Numbered from the stretch's first letter, positions 17,068 to 26,227 are shown. The stretch is 35,278 bases of DNA from Asaia bogorensis (GCA_945869965.1 CAMBRC010000043.1:1-35278), one strand, 5' to 3'. A program made the numbers and translations. The notes: generated by a model not told the origin, from the sequence alone.

Positions 17068-17255
17068 TCCTTGCACTCCCGCAGGGCGGCTTCGAAGGAA
17101 GCGGGCTCGTCCTCGAAACGCATGCGGCCGCGGATTTTCTCGAAGGCCTCGATGGTCTGGGTCAGGTCGGCAGCCATGCGGCGGGCGGGGTCGTTGGGGG
17201 GGACGACGCCGTGCCAGGCCTTGATCATCGCCTCGGTGATCTCCGGGAAGGACAT
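17064..17255 (-). CDS. Small GatC/AtzG-like partner of the amidase
   Basis: A 63-residue protein: an N-terminal helix (MSFPEITEAMIKAWHG), then PPNDPARRMAADL, a central helix TQTIEAFEKIRGRM and a C-terminal stretch RFEDEPASFEAAL ending in an acidic/basic tail. Size, helical layout, the FEDEPA-x-F segment and position directly before an amidase match AtzG-type and GatC-type small subunits that wrap around and stabilise their amidase. The ATG at 17255 has AGGAG 7 bases upstream; its stop overlaps the amidase start (ATGA). First gene of the three-gene operon. Identification rests on architecture and context more than on strong sequence identity. Confidence 0.7.
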   Translation of the reverse strand: MSFPEITEAMIKAWHGVVPPNDPARRMAADLTQTIEAFEKIRGRMRFEDEPASFEAALRECKE

Positions 17256-17367
17256 GCGGGGCTCCTGCGGGGTTGCCAATGTTGGGGATCATGCACCAGC
17301 GACGGCGCGAGTCCACGGGTTCGCGGGGGGTTTGGAGAAAAATTTTGTGCAGTGCAACGAAGGCAAG

Positions 17368-17504
17368 GCAAGCGAGCCTCCGGCGGCAAAGGGCCGAGGG
17401 CCCTTTGATCCCCATTAATTTAGGCGCGATGTGCATTGCCTGCGGCGCTGAATTAATGGGATCAAAGGGCCGCCGGCCCTTTGCCGCCGGAGGCTCTTGC
17501 TTGT
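17368..17504. repeat. Long inverted repeat (about 50-bp arms) in a divergent promoter region
   Basis: Left arm 17368-17420 contains GCCTCCGGCGGCAAAGGGCC then GGCCCTTTGATCCC and ATTAATT; the right arm 17451-17504 contains the reverse complement in mirrored order (AATTAATGGGATCAAAGGGC, then GGCCCTTTGCCGCCGGAGGC). Each arm also holds its own small hairpin (AAAGGGCC with GGCCCTTT). The 30-base middle partly continues the pairing (GGCGC with GCGCT). It lies between the divergent amidase operon and GMC gene, ending 20 bases before the GMC start. Confidence 0.85.
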
Positions 17505-17523
17505 TTTCTGGGGGAAGCGCGGC

Positions 17524-19143
17524 ATGGCGGATGAGTTCGACTATGTGATTGTCGGCGCAGGTGCCGCCGGTTCGGTGCTGGCGACGCGGTTGAGCGAGGA
17601 TGCCGGGGTCACGGTCTGCGTGCTGGAGGCCGGGCCGCCGGACAGCAATCCGTGGATCCATGTGCCGGCGGGGTTCATCAAGACGATGGGCAACCCTGCG
17701 GTGACCTGGCAGTTTCGCACGGAGCCGACCGAGAATACCGGGGGGCGGCCGATCGCCACGGTGCAGGGGCGGGTGCTGGGCGGGTCCAGCTCGATCAACG
17801 GGATGATCTACAATCGCGGACAGCCGGCGGATTTGGATAGTTGGGCGCAGCGCGGCAATCGCGGCTGGGGCTATGACGACATGCTGCCGTATTACCGGCG
17901 GACGGAGCGGCGGATCGGGGTGGACCCGAGCGACAAGCACGGGCGCGAGGGCGGAATTCCGGTGACCGACCAGGACTGGTTCCATCCGGTGTCCGAGGCG
18001 TTCATTGCCGGGGCTGTGGGGGCGGGGATTCCGCGCAATCCCGACTACAACAGCGGCGATCAGGCGGGGGTGGGGTATTTCCAGCGGGCGATCCTGAACG
18101 GTAAGCGGGTCAGCGCGGCGCGGGGATTTCTGAAGCCGGCGATGGTGCGGCCGAACCTGGAGGTGCGGACCAATGCCCGGGCGAGCGAGGTGATGCTGGA
18201 GGGCAAGCGGGCTGTCGGGGTGCGGTATCTCAAGCGGCGCGGTGGCGAGGCGGTGGAAATTCGGGCGCGGCGCGAGGTGATCCTGTGTGGCGGGACGGTG
18301 AATACGGCGCGGCTGTTGCAGGTTTCCGGGATCGGGCCGGCGGCGTTGCTGGCGTCGCTGGGGGTGCCGATCCGGCATGAGCTTCGCGGGGTGGGCGAGA
18401 ATTTCCGCGACCATTACGCGGTGCGGCTGGTGAACCGGGCGAAGGCGGGCACGGTGACGCTGAACGAATTGGCCAAGGGGCCGCGGCTGGTGGGGCAGGT
18501 GGCGCGCTGGGCGGCGGGGCGGCCGTCGATCCTGTCGGTGGTGCCGAGCCAGGTGTTCGTGTTCTGGAAGAGTTTCGAGGGGCTGGACGCGCCGGATTTG
18601 CAATGCGTGTTCACGCCGGGGAGCTACAAGGAGGGGCGGAACTATGAGCTGGACGATTATCCCGGCATGACCGCCGGCGCGTGGCAGCACCGGCCGGAGA
18701 GTCATGGGCATGTGCGGGCGCGCTCGACCGATGTGTGGGAGGACCCGGTGCTCCAGCCGAACTATCTCTCCGCGCCCGGCGATTGGCGGGTGCTGCTGGG
18801 CGGGCTGCGGCTGATGCGGCGGCTGCTCGGGACGCCGGAGCTGGCGCCGTTCGTCGACAGCGAGGTGCTGCCGGGGCCGCAGGTGCAAAGTGATGACGAG
18901 TGGCTGGATTTCGCCCGGCGCAATGGCTCGACCACCTATCACCTGATCGGCACCTGCAAGATGGGGCCAGCGAGCGATCCCGGGGCGGTGGTGAGCGACC
19001 GGTTGGCCGTGCATGGGATGGAGGGGTTGCGGGTGGTCGATGCCTCGGTGATGCCGAGCATGATTTCGGCCAACACCTATGCCACCACCATGGCGATTGC
19101 GGAGAAGGCGGCGGACATGATCCGCGGGCGGGAGGCGGCCTAG
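17524..19143 (+). CDS. GMC-family FAD oxidoreductase (choline/alcohol dehydrogenase-like)
   Basis: The 539-residue flavoprotein shows the ADP-binding fold GAGAAGSVLATRLSE at residues 11-25 with E at the end of the second strand (VLEAG), GMC signature 1 (GRVLGGSSSINGMIYNRG, near 88-105), signature 2 (GGTVNTARLLQVSGIGP, near 264-280) and the catalytic His in HLIGTCKMG with the partner Asn in SANTYATT near the C-terminus. It oxidises an alcohol, choline-like compound or related substrate to a carbonyl; no signal peptide. The GGCATGG start at 17524 follows GGGGGAAG. It is the first gene of a plus-strand run with a crotonase, an esterase and a MAPEG-like protein. Confidence 0.92.
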   Translation: MADEFDYVIVGAGAAGSVLATRLSEDAGVTVCVLEAGPPDSNPWIHVPAGFIKTMGNPAVTWQFRTEPTENTGGRPIATVQGRVLGGSSSINGMIYNRGQPADLDSWAQRGNRGWGYDDMLPYYRRTERRIGVDPSDKHGREGGIPVTDQDWFHPVSEAFIAGAVGAGIPRNPDYNSGDQAGVGYFQRAILNGKRVSAARGFLKPAMVRPNLEVRTNARASEVMLEGKRAVGVRYLKRRGGEAVEIRARREVILCGGTVNTARLLQVSGIGPAALLASLGVPIRHELRGVGENFRDHYAVRLVNRAKAGTVTLNELAKGPRLVGQVARWAAGRPSILSVVPSQVFVFWKSFEGLDAPDLQCVFTPGSYKEGRNYELDDYPGMTAGAWQHRPESHGHVRARSTDVWEDPVLQPNYLSAPGDWRVLLGGLRLMRRLLGTPELAPFVDSEVLPGPQVQSDDEWLDFARRNGSTTYHLIGTCKMGPASDPGAVVSDRLAVHGMEGLRVVDASVMPSMISANTYATTMAIAEKAADMIRGREAA

Positions 19144-19196
19144 CGCCCGCGCGGCGAAACCAGGGCCAGACAGAGCCCAGCAAGGGAGACGGACCA

Positions 19197-20036
19197 ATGG
19201 AATACACGGCAATCCTCTATCGCGTGGAAGACCGGATCGCCCGGATCACGCTCAACGCGCCGGAAAAGCGCAACGCGCTGTCGCTGCGGATGCGCGAAGA
19301 GATGGTGCATGCGCTGCGCGCCGCCGAGGCGGACGACGCGGTCTCGCTGGTGCTGCTCGACGGCGCCGGGCCGTCCTTCTGCTCCGGCTACGACATGACC
19401 GGCGGGCGCGACTATCCCAAGGAGGGCTGGGTGCGCTCGCCGCATTTCGACTCCTGGACCGACCAGTTCGCCCGCTCCTGCCTGCGCGACTGGCTGGTGA
19501 TCTGGGACCTGATGAAGCCGGTGGTGGCCAAGGTGCATGGCCATTGCATCGCCGGCGGCACCGAGATCATGTCGATGGTCGATATCGCCTTCGTCGCCGA
19601 TGACGCGCGCATCGGCTATCCGCCGATGCGCGGCATGACCACGCCGGACACGCTGTTTTTTCCGTGGAAAATGTCGATGGCGCAGGCGAAGTACCTCCAA
19701 CTCACCGGCAATTCGATCACCGGCAAGGAGGCAGTCGAGATCGGCTGGGTCGCCAAGAGCTTCCCGGCCGAGGAGCTGGAGGAACAAGTGATGCGCGAGC
19801 TGCGGCCGATGACCCAGATCGCGCCCGACCTGCTGTCCGCCAACAAGCAGTCGCTCAACCAGACCTACGAGATCATGGGTTTTCGGACCGCGCTGGCCAC
19901 CGGGTGGCAGTGGCACGCGCTGTCCAGCCGGCTGCGGCCGGGGGCGGGCGACTTCGCGGCGAAGATGCAGGAGGGCGGGCTGCGCGAGGCGCTGGAATGG
20001 CGGGATGGGGCGTTCCGCAAGGAAGGCTTTCGGTGA
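19197..20036 (+). CDS. Enoyl-CoA hydratase/isomerase (crotonase) family protein
   Basis: A 279-residue crotonase-fold enzyme: NAPEKRNALS (20-29), the oxyanion segment FCSGYDM (61-67), and VVAKVHGHCIAGGTEIMSMVDI (109-130) with Glu123 at the position of the first catalytic Glu of hydratases. The second Glu, normally in a PE.GL-type segment, is not present: the corresponding stretch reads IGYPPMRGMTTP. Members with such changes act as isomerases, hydrolases or C-C bond enzymes on acyl-CoA, so a plain hydratase call is unsafe. The ATG at 19197 follows AAGGGAGACGG, 53 bases after the GMC gene, and its stop overlaps the next start (GTGA). Confidence 0.9.
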   Translation: MEYTAILYRVEDRIARITLNAPEKRNALSLRMREEMVHALRAAEADDAVSLVLLDGAGPSFCSGYDMTGGRDYPKEGWVRSPHFDSWTDQFARSCLRDWLVIWDLMKPVVAKVHGHCIAGGTEIMSMVDIAFVADDARIGYPPMRGMTTPDTLFFPWKMSMAQAKYLQLTGNSITGKEAVEIGWVAKSFPAEELEEQVMRELRPMTQIAPDLLSANKQSLNQTYEIMGFRTALATGWQWHALSSRLRPGAGDFAAKMQEGGLREALEWRDGAFRKEGFR

Positions 20037-20902
20037 AGCGCCGCGCCGTGGTGGCGGGTGCGCTTGCCGTCGCGGTCACTGCGCCGGCCGCGGCGCACCT
20101 GCCGCCCGGCAGCGGGCGGATCGAGCTGGCCGAGGCCGCCGGGGCGACGCGCGAGGCGATGCCGGTGTGGTTTCATCGGCCGGCCGCCTGGGACGAGGAC
20201 GGCCGGGTGGTCGTGGTGATGCACGGGCTGAACCGCGACGCCGGGCGCTATCGCGACGAGTGGGCGGCGCTGGCCGAAACCGGCGGGTTCCTGGTGCTGG
20301 TGCCGGAGTTCTCGGCGAGCAAGTTTCCTGGCACGCGCTGTTACAATTTCGGCAATTTGGTGGATGACGAAGGGCGGGCGACGGCGTCCGAGAGCTGGAG
20401 CTTTCATGCTTTCGACCGGGTGGTGGCGGCGGCGATGGATGCGGCGCATGCGACGCGGCCCGGGTTCATCCTGTATGGCCATTCGGCCGGGGCGCAGTTC
20501 GTGCACCGCTATCTGTTGCTGACCGGGGCGACGCGGGCGGAGCGGGTGATCATCGCCAATGCCGGCTCCTACAGCTTGGCGACCGACCGTCCGTTTCCGG
20601 AGGGGCTCGGCCGGACGACGGCCGATCCCGCCACGTTGCGCGAGGTGTTCGCCCGGCCGGTGGTGCTGCAGCTTGGCGAGGCCGATACCGATCCGCAGCA
20701 CAGTTCGCTGCCGCGCCAGGATTGGGCGGTGGCGCAGGGGAGCCACCGCTTCGCCCGCGGCTGGTTCTTCTTCGACGCCATGCGCCGAGTTGCCGCGGCC
20801 CAGGGGGCTGTGTTCAACTGGCGGGTGGCGACGGTGCCGGGGGTGGGGCATTCCAATGCCGGGATGGCCGCGCATGCTGCGTCAAACCTGTTCGGGAGAT
20901 AG
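20033..20902 (+). CDS. Exported alpha/beta-hydrolase (esterase/depolymerase-like)
   Basis: The 289-residue protein starts at a GTG that overlaps the crotonase stop (GTGA). The N-terminus MKRRAVVAGALAVAVTAPAA is an export signal, with a twin-Arg that might suit the Tat pathway. The mature part has the oxyanion turn VVMHGLNRDAGRY, the nucleophile elbow YGHSAGAQF, LGEADTDPQ (probable acid region) and VGHSNAGM (catalytic His). This pattern resembles PHB-depolymerase/feruloyl-esterase-like hydrolases. A periplasmic esterase is likely; substrate unknown. Translationally coupled to the crotonase gene. Confidence 0.85.
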   Translation: MKRRAVVAGALAVAVTAPAAAHLPPGSGRIELAEAAGATREAMPVWFHRPAAWDEDGRVVVVMHGLNRDAGRYRDEWAALAETGGFLVLVPEFSASKFPGTRCYNFGNLVDDEGRATASESWSFHAFDRVVAAAMDAAHATRPGFILYGHSAGAQFVHRYLLLTGATRAERVIIANAGSYSLATDRPFPEGLGRTTADPATLREVFARPVVLQLGEADTDPQHSSLPRQDWAVAQGSHRFARGWFFFDAMRRVAAAQGAVFNWRVATVPGVGHSNAGMAAHAASNLFGR

Positions 20903-20907
20903 TCACC

Positions 20908-21291
20908 ATGCGCATCACCGCCTTCTACGCCGGGCTGCTGGCGATATTCTTTGTATTACTATCGATCCACGTCATTCGCCGGCGCTTGGCCAACATGGTG
21001 TCGCTTGGCGATGGTGGCGACGTCGAGTTGTCCCGGCGCATCAGAGTGCATGGCAATTTCGCCGAGTATGTACCGCTGGGGCTGATCCTGATCGGGCTAT
21101 CCGAAAGCCTTGGGACGACGCCGATGCTGGTGCATGGGCTCGGGCTGGCGCTACTGGTCGGCCGGATGAGCCATGCCTGGGGGCTGTCGCCGGCCAACGG
21201 AATGCAGGCGTTTCGCACCGTGGGCATGGTGCTGACATTTGGCATGCTGCTGGTGGGTGCGGGGACGTGTCTGGTGTTGGCGTTGCGGTAG
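20908..21291 (+). CDS. MAPEG-family membrane protein
   Basis: A 127-residue integral membrane protein with four hydrophobic helices and the family segment RRIRVHGNFAEYVPLGLILIG after the first helix, characteristic of bacterial MAPEG (microsomal GST-like, YecN-type) proteins. The Arg/His/Asn/Glu residues of this segment line the glutathione site in enzymatic members; activity is not proven here. The ATG at 20908, preceded by GGGAGATAG, lies 5 bases after the esterase gene, so it is likely in the same transcript. A composite repeat follows 7 bases after its stop. Confidence 0.85.
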   Translation: MRITAFYAGLLAIFFVLLSIHVIRRRLANMVSLGDGGDVELSRRIRVHGNFAEYVPLGLILIGLSESLGTTPMLVHGLGLALLVGRMSHAWGLSPANGMQAFRTVGMVLTFGMLLVGAGTCLVLALR

Positions 21292-21298
21292 GAAGAGT

Positions 21299-21414
21299 CT
21301 TCTTTTTCTGAAGAAAAAGAAGCAAAAAGACTTTATCCATTTTGGCCGTTACTCGATGACTGGCACCCGTCCAAAGGGATGAAAGTTTTTTGGTTCTTTT
21401 TTTCAAAAAAGAAC
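21299..21414. repeat. Composite repeat C between convergent genes
   Basis: Left arm 21299-21322 is a variant palindrome (CTTCTTTTTC with GAAAAAGAAG), followed by an A-tract and CTTTATCCATT. The right arm (21379-21414) reads GGATGAAAG, T-tract, GGTTC and a shorter palindrome GTTCTTTTTT/AAAAAAGAAC. No REP core is between the arms; the spacer is about 55 bases. It sits between the stops of the MAPEG and aminotransferase genes and could serve as a bidirectional terminator. Confidence 0.8.
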
Positions 21415-21422
21415 GCCTTCCT

Positions 21423-22370
21423 TCACTCGTCCCCTCGCACCGCCGTGCGCCACTGCGCCCGCCCATGCGCGGCCCAGTAGGTCTCCTTCATTCGGCGGGA
21501 CACCGGTCCCGGGCTGTCGTTGTTCATGATGCGCTGGCCGGCGGCACTGCCCAGGCGGCTGATCGGCATGACGCCGCCGGCGGTGGTGGACAGGAACACT
21601 TCGTCGGCATCTTCCAACTCGGCGCGGGTGATGTCGCCGACGCGGGGGGTGAGGCCGAGTTCGGGGGCCAGTTCCAGCACGGTTTTGCGGGTGATGCCCT
21701 GGAGCACGCCGTGGCCGGAGGTGCTGATGGTGCGGCCCTTGACCACGAAGACGTTGAAGCCCGGCCCTTCGGTGACCAGGCCCTCGGCGTCGCACAGCAC
21801 GGTGGTGTCGAAACCGGCGTCCTGGGCCTCCATCAGGCCGCGGTTGAGGTCTATCCAGTTATAGTTCTTGGCGGTGGGGTCCAGGCTGGCATCGGGGATG
21901 CGCGGGATCGAGGCGATCCAGAGATGCCCGCCGCGCGCCTGGATTTCGGGCGTCAGCACGTCGATCCACGGCAGGGCATAGGCGATGAAGTGATTGTCGC
22001 AATTGGCGATCAACCGCGGCATGCCCAGGCGCGGGCGGCCGCGGACGGCCAGCATCGCGACATAGGCATCCGTCAGGCCGGTGAGCCACACCACCCGATG
22101 CACGATCGCCTCCATGCGGGCGAGGTCCTCAGGCGGGGCCAGCCGGCGCTTGTTCATCGAGGCGGCGAAGCGGGTCATGTGGTCGGCCAGGCGGAAGAAC
22201 GCGCCGTCCTTCACATGCACGACATCGTAGGTGGAATCCGCGCGGGTGACGCCGAAATCCAGCACCGAGAGCGTGGCCTCGGCCACCGGCACGAAGCGGC
22301 CCTGGGTGAACGCGGCTCCCTGGGCAAAGCGTGGATCGATGGTGCGGGCGGCGGGGGCGAGGTCGTTCAT
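21423..22370 (-). CDS. Class IV PLP-dependent aminotransferase, (R)-amine transaminase-like
   Basis: The 315-residue protein has the class IV fold: Lys168 in DPTAKNYNWIDLNRGL forms the PLP aldimine, Glu201 in VTEGPGFNVFVVKG binds the pyridine nitrogen, and the phosphate-binding loops are GVLQGITRKT and STTAGGVMPI. The N-terminal active-site segment DSTYDVVHVKDGAFFRLADH resembles that of known (R)-selective amine transaminases more than BCAT or D-alanine transaminase. The start at 22370 has AGGAGG 8 bases upstream; the longer open frame above is antisense to other genes. It is divergent from a flavin reductase. Amine or D-amino acid donors are possible. Confidence 0.88.
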   Translation of the reverse strand: MNDLAPAARTIDPRFAQGAAFTQGRFVPVAEATLSVLDFGVTRADSTYDVVHVKDGAFFRLADHMTRFAASMNKRRLAPPEDLARMEAIVHRVVWLTGLTDAYVAMLAVRGRPRLGMPRLIANCDNHFIAYALPWIDVLTPEIQARGGHLWIASIPRIPDASLDPTAKNYNWIDLNRGLMEAQDAGFDTTVLCDAEGLVTEGPGFNVFVVKGRTISTSGHGVLQGITRKTVLELAPELGLTPRVGDITRAELEDADEVFLSTTAGGVMPISRLGSAAGQRIMNNDSPGPVSRRMKETYWAAHGRAQWRTAVRGDE

Positions 22371-22502
22371 CGCGGGCCTCCTGGATGGGGAGGCCGAGCA
22401 TGACGCCATCATGGGCCGGGGGGCAAGCGATCCGCCGCACTTGGGTTTCGCGCCAACTCGCGGCATGATCGGGTTCGGGGGAACATCCTGCGGAGCCCAA
22501 GC

Positions 22503-22991
22503 GTGGTTGATCAAAAACTCTACCGGGATGCGATGGCCCGCCTGGGCGCCGCGGTGAACATCATCACCACTGACGGGCCAGGCGGCCGGCGCGGCTTTAC
22601 CGCCAGTGCGGTGTGTTCGGTGACCGACAGCCCGCCGACGCTGCTGGTCTGCCTGAACCGCACCAGCGATTCGAACCAGGCGCTGAAGGACAACCACGTC
22701 GCCTGCATCAATGTGCTGCATGCCAACCAGCAGCATCTGTCGCCGGTCTTCGCCGGCATGGGCGAGGGCGACTACGAGCAGCGTTTCGCGACGGCGGAAT
22801 GGGCCACCTTGCCGAACGGCACCACAGCGCTGAAGGGGGCCTTGGTCAGCTTCGAATGCCGGGTGGTTCAGGTCAGCGAGGTCGGCACCCACAGCGTCTT
22901 CTTCTGCGAGGTCGACGCGGTACATAGCGGCGATCCCGGCCACGGACTGGTCTATTTCGCCCGCCGTTACCACACGCTTGACCACGCCTAG
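22503..22991 (+). CDS. Flavin reductase (HpaC/RutF-like)
   Basis: A 162-residue flavin reductase-like, FMN-binding split-barrel protein. MARLGAAVNIITTDGPGG and GFTASAVCSVTDSPPTLLVC are the family hallmark, and RRYH near the C-terminus closes the flavin site. Such enzymes use NAD(P)H to supply reduced FMN or FAD to a two-component monooxygenase. No large oxygenase component of that type is beside it; RutF belongs to pyrimidine breakdown but the rest of a rut cluster is missing, so the partner is unknown. The start is a GTG at 22503 with GGAG 7 bases before; an ATG lies 10 codons further in. Confidence 0.9.
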   Translation: MVDQKLYRDAMARLGAAVNIITTDGPGGRRGFTASAVCSVTDSPPTLLVCLNRTSDSNQALKDNHVACINVLHANQQHLSPVFAGMGEGDYEQRFATAEWATLPNGTTALKGALVSFECRVVQVSEVGTHSVFFCEVDAVHSGDPGHGLVYFARRYHTLDHA

Positions 22992-23109
22992 CCCGACCGG
23001 CGCGCCCCACCCTTGCCCCGGCGCCACTTGCCGCCGCCGGGCACGGCTTATATGAGCGGCCCGATATGCATGCCGCCAGGACTCCGCAGGGCGGCGAGCA
23101 GGAGGTTGC

Positions 23110-25146
23110 ATGGCATCGATCGCCGAGGCTAACGCCGAAAATCCCGCCCTTGCTGCCCAGGCCGCAATCCTGGCCAGGCCGATGACGCCCGAGCGCAGCA
23201 TGGCCAACGCCATCCGCGCCTTGGCCATCGACGCGGTGCAGGCGGCGAATTCCGGCCATCCCGGGATGCCGATGGGCATGGCCGATGTCGCCACCGTGCT
23301 GTGGACCCGGTTTCTGAAGTTCGACGCGGCCGATCCGCGCTGGCCCGATCGTGACCGCTTCATCCTGTCGGCCGGCCATGGCTCGATGCTGCTGTATGCG
23401 CTGCTGCACCTGACCGGGCAGGAGGGCATGTCGATCGATGATCTGAAGAATTTTCGCCAACTGCACTCGCCGGCCGCCGGCCATCCCGAATTCGGCGAGC
23501 ATCCGGGCATCGAGACCACCACCGGGCCGCTCGGCCAGGGCCTGGGCAATGCCGTCGGCTTCGCGCTGGCCGAACGGATGCTGGCCGCGCGTTTCGGCAA
23601 GTCGCTGGTGGATCACCGCACCTGGGTGGTGGCCGGCGATGGCTGCCTGATGGAGGGCATCAGCCAGGAGGCGATCAGCCTGGCCGGCCATCTCCAGCTC
23701 GAAAAACTCTGCGTGCTCTGGGACGACAACGCCATCAGCATCGATGGCGGCACCGACCTGTCGACCTCCGACGACCAGTTGAAGCGCTTCGCCGCATCCG
23801 GCTGGGCGGTGAAACGGCTGGACGGGCATGATGCCGGCGAGATCGCTGCTGGCCTGGCCTGGGCGATGCGCTCGAAGAAGCCGACGCTACTCGCCTGCAA
23901 GACCATCATCGGCTTCGGCGCGCCCACCAAGGCCGGCACCGCCGGCAGCCATGGCGCCCCCCTGGGCGGCCCTGAAGCCGCCGCCGCCAAAGCGGCACTC
24001 GGGTGGACCGCCGCCCCGTTCGAAATTCCCGCCGATATCGGCGCCGCCTGGCACGCCGCAGGTTCCCGCGGTGCCACCGCCCGGCGCGGCTGGCTGAAGC
24101 GCCTGGCGCGCCACACCCAACGCAGCGAATTTGACCGCGCCATCACCGGCAAGCTGCCGGACAGTTTCCACGAAGCGGTCGCCACCTTGAAATCCGGCAT
24201 CGCCGAGGCCCGGCCGAAACTGGCCACCCGGCAATCCAGCCAAAAGGCACTGGAAGCCCTGGTTCCCGCCCTGCCCGAACTCGCCGGCGGCTCGGCCGAC
24301 CTCACGGGATCGAACCTCACTTTGGTCAAGGCCATGGGCTTCGTCACCCCGGGCAATTTCGCCGGGCGCTACATCCATTTCGGCATCCGCGAACACGGCA
24401 TGGCGGCGGCCATGAATGGCATGGCGCTGCATGGCGGCGTCATCCCCTATGGCGGCACCTTCTTCGTCTTCACCGACTACATGCGCCCTGCCCTGCGCCT
24501 CGCCGCCCTGATGCGCCTGCGCGTCATCCACGTGCTCACCCATGACAGCATCGGCCTGGGCGAGGACGGCCCGACCCACCAGCCGGTCGAGCACCTGGCC
24601 AGCCTGCGCGCCATGCCGAACGTCCACATGTTCCGCCCCGCCGACGCGATGGAAACCGCCGAGTGCTGGGAACTCGCCATCCGCCGCACCGACGGGCCGA
24701 GCCTGCTCGCACTGTCGCGCCAGGGCCTGCCGTCAATGCGCGGCGACACCGGCGAGAACCGCTGCGCGCGCGGCGGCTACGTCCTGGCCGAGGCCAACGG
24801 CCCGCGCCAGGCCACGCTGATCGCCACCGGCAGCGAAGTTGCCCTGGCGATGGAAGCCCGCAACCTGCTGGCCGGCGACAACATCCAGGCGGCCGTGGTC
24901 TCGCTGCCGTGCTGGGAACTCTTCGCCGCCCAGGACGCCAGCTACCGCGACGAGGTACTCGGCACGGCGCACCGCGTCGGCATCGAGGCCGGGGTGGCGA
25001 TGGGCTGGGAACGCTGGCTCGGCCCGGACGGCGTCTTCATCGGCATGAGCAGCTTCGGCGCTTCGGCGCCCGAGCCCGAGCTCTACAAGCATTTCGGCAT
25101 CACCGCCGAAGCCGCGGCCACCGCCGTGCGCAAAAAGCTGGCGTGA
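23110..25146 (+). CDS. tkt: Transketolase
   Basis: The 678-residue protein covers a complete transketolase: N-terminal ThDP diphosphate domain with [13 protein letters not shown] (47-59), [17 protein letters not shown] (139-155) and GDGCLMEG (176-183, Mg/ThDP motif); the pyrimidine domain with [20 protein letters not shown], including the catalytic Glu; and the C-terminal domain. It transfers two-carbon ketol units in the pentose phosphate pathway (and the Calvin cycle if present). AGGAGG lies 5 bases before the ATG. It is first in a tkt-gap-pgk cluster, 64 bases before gap. It is divergent from nothing close; 118 bases follow the flavin reductase gene. Confidence 0.96.
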   Translation: MASIAEANAENPALAAQAAILARPMTPERSMANAIRALAIDAVQAANSGHPGMPMGMADVATVLWTRFLKFDAADPRWPDRDRFILSAGHGSMLLYALLHLTGQEGMSIDDLKNFRQLHSPAAGHPEFGEHPGIETTTGPLGQGLGNAVGFALAERMLAARFGKSLVDHRTWVVAGDGCLMEGISQEAISLAGHLQLEKLCVLWDDNAISIDGGTDLSTSDDQLKRFAASGWAVKRLDGHDAGEIAAGLAWAMRSKKPTLLACKTIIGFGAPTKAGTAGSHGAPLGGPEAAAAKAALGWTAAPFEIPADIGAAWHAAGSRGATARRGWLKRLARHTQRSEFDRAITGKLPDSFHEAVATLKSGIAEARPKLATRQSSQKALEALVPALPELAGGSADLTGSNLTLVKAMGFVTPGNFAGRYIHFGIREHGMAAAMNGMALHGGVIPYGGTFFVFTDYMRPALRLAALMRLRVIHVLTHDSIGLGEDGPTHQPVEHLASLRAMPNVHMFRPADAMETAECWELAIRRTDGPSLLALSRQGLPSMRGDTGENRCARGGYVLAEANGPRQATLIATGSEVALAMEARNLLAGDNIQAAVVSLPCWELFAAQDASYRDEVLGTAHRVGIEAGVAMGWERWLGPDGVFIGMSSFGASAPEPELYKHFGITAEAAATAVRKKLA

Positions 25147-25210
25147 CGTAATTTCGCCGCACCAATACGGCATCCGCCCATCACGGGCTGAACAGAATGA
25201 GGAAAATTCC

Positions 25211-26227
25211 ATGGCTGTGAAAGTTGCCATCAACGGGTTCGGGCGCATCGGCCGGCTGGTGCTGCGCGCCATGGTCGAGAGCGGGCGCACCGATGTCGAG
25301 TGCATCGCCATCAACGACCTGGCCGATGTCGCCACCAGCGCCCACCTGTTCCGCTACGACAGCGTGCACGGCCGCTTCCCCGGCGAGGTCGAGGTCAACG
25401 GCAACACCATCACCATCAAGTACCAGGGCCGCACCTGGGGCCCGATCACCGTCTCGGCCGAACGCGACCCGACCAAGGTGCCTTACCAGGGCGTCGACGT
25501 GGCCATGGAATGCACCGGCATCTTCGCCAGCAAGGAAAAAGCCTCCGCCCTGCTCGCCGCCGGCGCCCGCAAGGTGCTGATCTCGGCACCGGGCGACAAC
25601 GTCGACGCCACCATCGTCTATGGCGTGAACCACCAGACCATCACCAAGGAGATGACCGTCATCTCCAACGCCTCCTGCACCACCAACTGCCTCACCCCGG
25701 TCGCCAAGGTGCTGCACGACACCTGGGGCATCGAGCGCGGCTATATGCTGACCATCCACGCTTACACCAGCGACCAGATGCTGCAGGACGGGCTGCACAA
25801 GGACCTGCATCGCGCCCGCGCCGCCAATCTGTCGATGATCCCGACCTCCACCGGTGCCGCCCGCGCCGTCGGCCTGGTGATGCCCGACCTGAAGGGCAAG
25901 CTCGACGGCTCTTCGATGCGCGTGCCCACCCCGAACGTCTCGGTCGTCTCGCTCGACGTCGTCCTCAAGAAGACCCCCACCAAGGACGAAATCAACGCCG
26001 CGATGAAGGCGGCCAGCGAGTCCGGCCCGCTCAAGGGCATCCTCGGCTACAATACCGCCGCGCTGGTCAGCAGCGACTTCAACCACGTCGCCTACAGCAG
26101 CGTGTTCGACGCCACCCAGACCGCCGTGGTCGATGGTGGGCTGGTGCGGGTGTTGACCTGGTACGATAACGAATGGGGCTTCTCCAACCGTATGTCGGAT
26201 ACCGCGGCGCTGTTCGGGTCGATGTAA
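25211..26227 (+). CDS. gap: Glyceraldehyde-3-phosphate dehydrogenase, type I
   Basis: A 338-residue tetramer-forming dehydrogenase with NGFGRIGRL (8-16, NAD fold), the catalytic Cys156 in SNASCTTNC, the general base His183 in TIHAYTSDQ, and [12 protein letters not shown] near the C-terminus. It interconverts glyceraldehyde 3-phosphate and 1,3-bisphosphoglycerate in the cytoplasm. INDLAD after the second strand suits NAD(H). The ATG at 25211 has GAGGAAAA upstream. It lies between tkt and pgk; a composite repeat with a strong hairpin separates it from pgk. Confidence 0.97.
   Translation: MAVKVAINGFGRIGRLVLRAMVESGRTDVECIAINDLADVATSAHLFRYDSVHGRFPGEVEVNGNTITIKYQGRTWGPITVSAERDPTKVPYQGVDVAMECTGIFASKEKASALLAAGARKVLISAPGDNVDATIVYGVNHQTITKEMTVISNASCTTNCLTPVAKVLHDTWGIERGYMLTIHAYTSDQMLQDGLHKDLHRARAANLSMIPTSTGAARAVGLVMPDLKGKLDGSSMRVPTPNVSVVSLDVVLKKTPTKDEINAAMKAASESGPLKGILGYNTAALVSSDFNHVAYSSVFDATQTAVVDGGLVRVLTWYDNEWGFSNRMSDTAALFGSM

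Noticed and set aside
15649-19212. 1187-codon minus-strand frame covering the amidase and beyond
   Set aside because: Beyond 17067 it is low-complexity Pro/Arg/His sequence antisense to the GMC gene; the amidase start is set by ATGA overlap.
22371-23600. Upstream extension of the aminotransferase frame
   Set aside because: Antisense to flavin reductase and transketolase; family start and AGGAGG support 22370.
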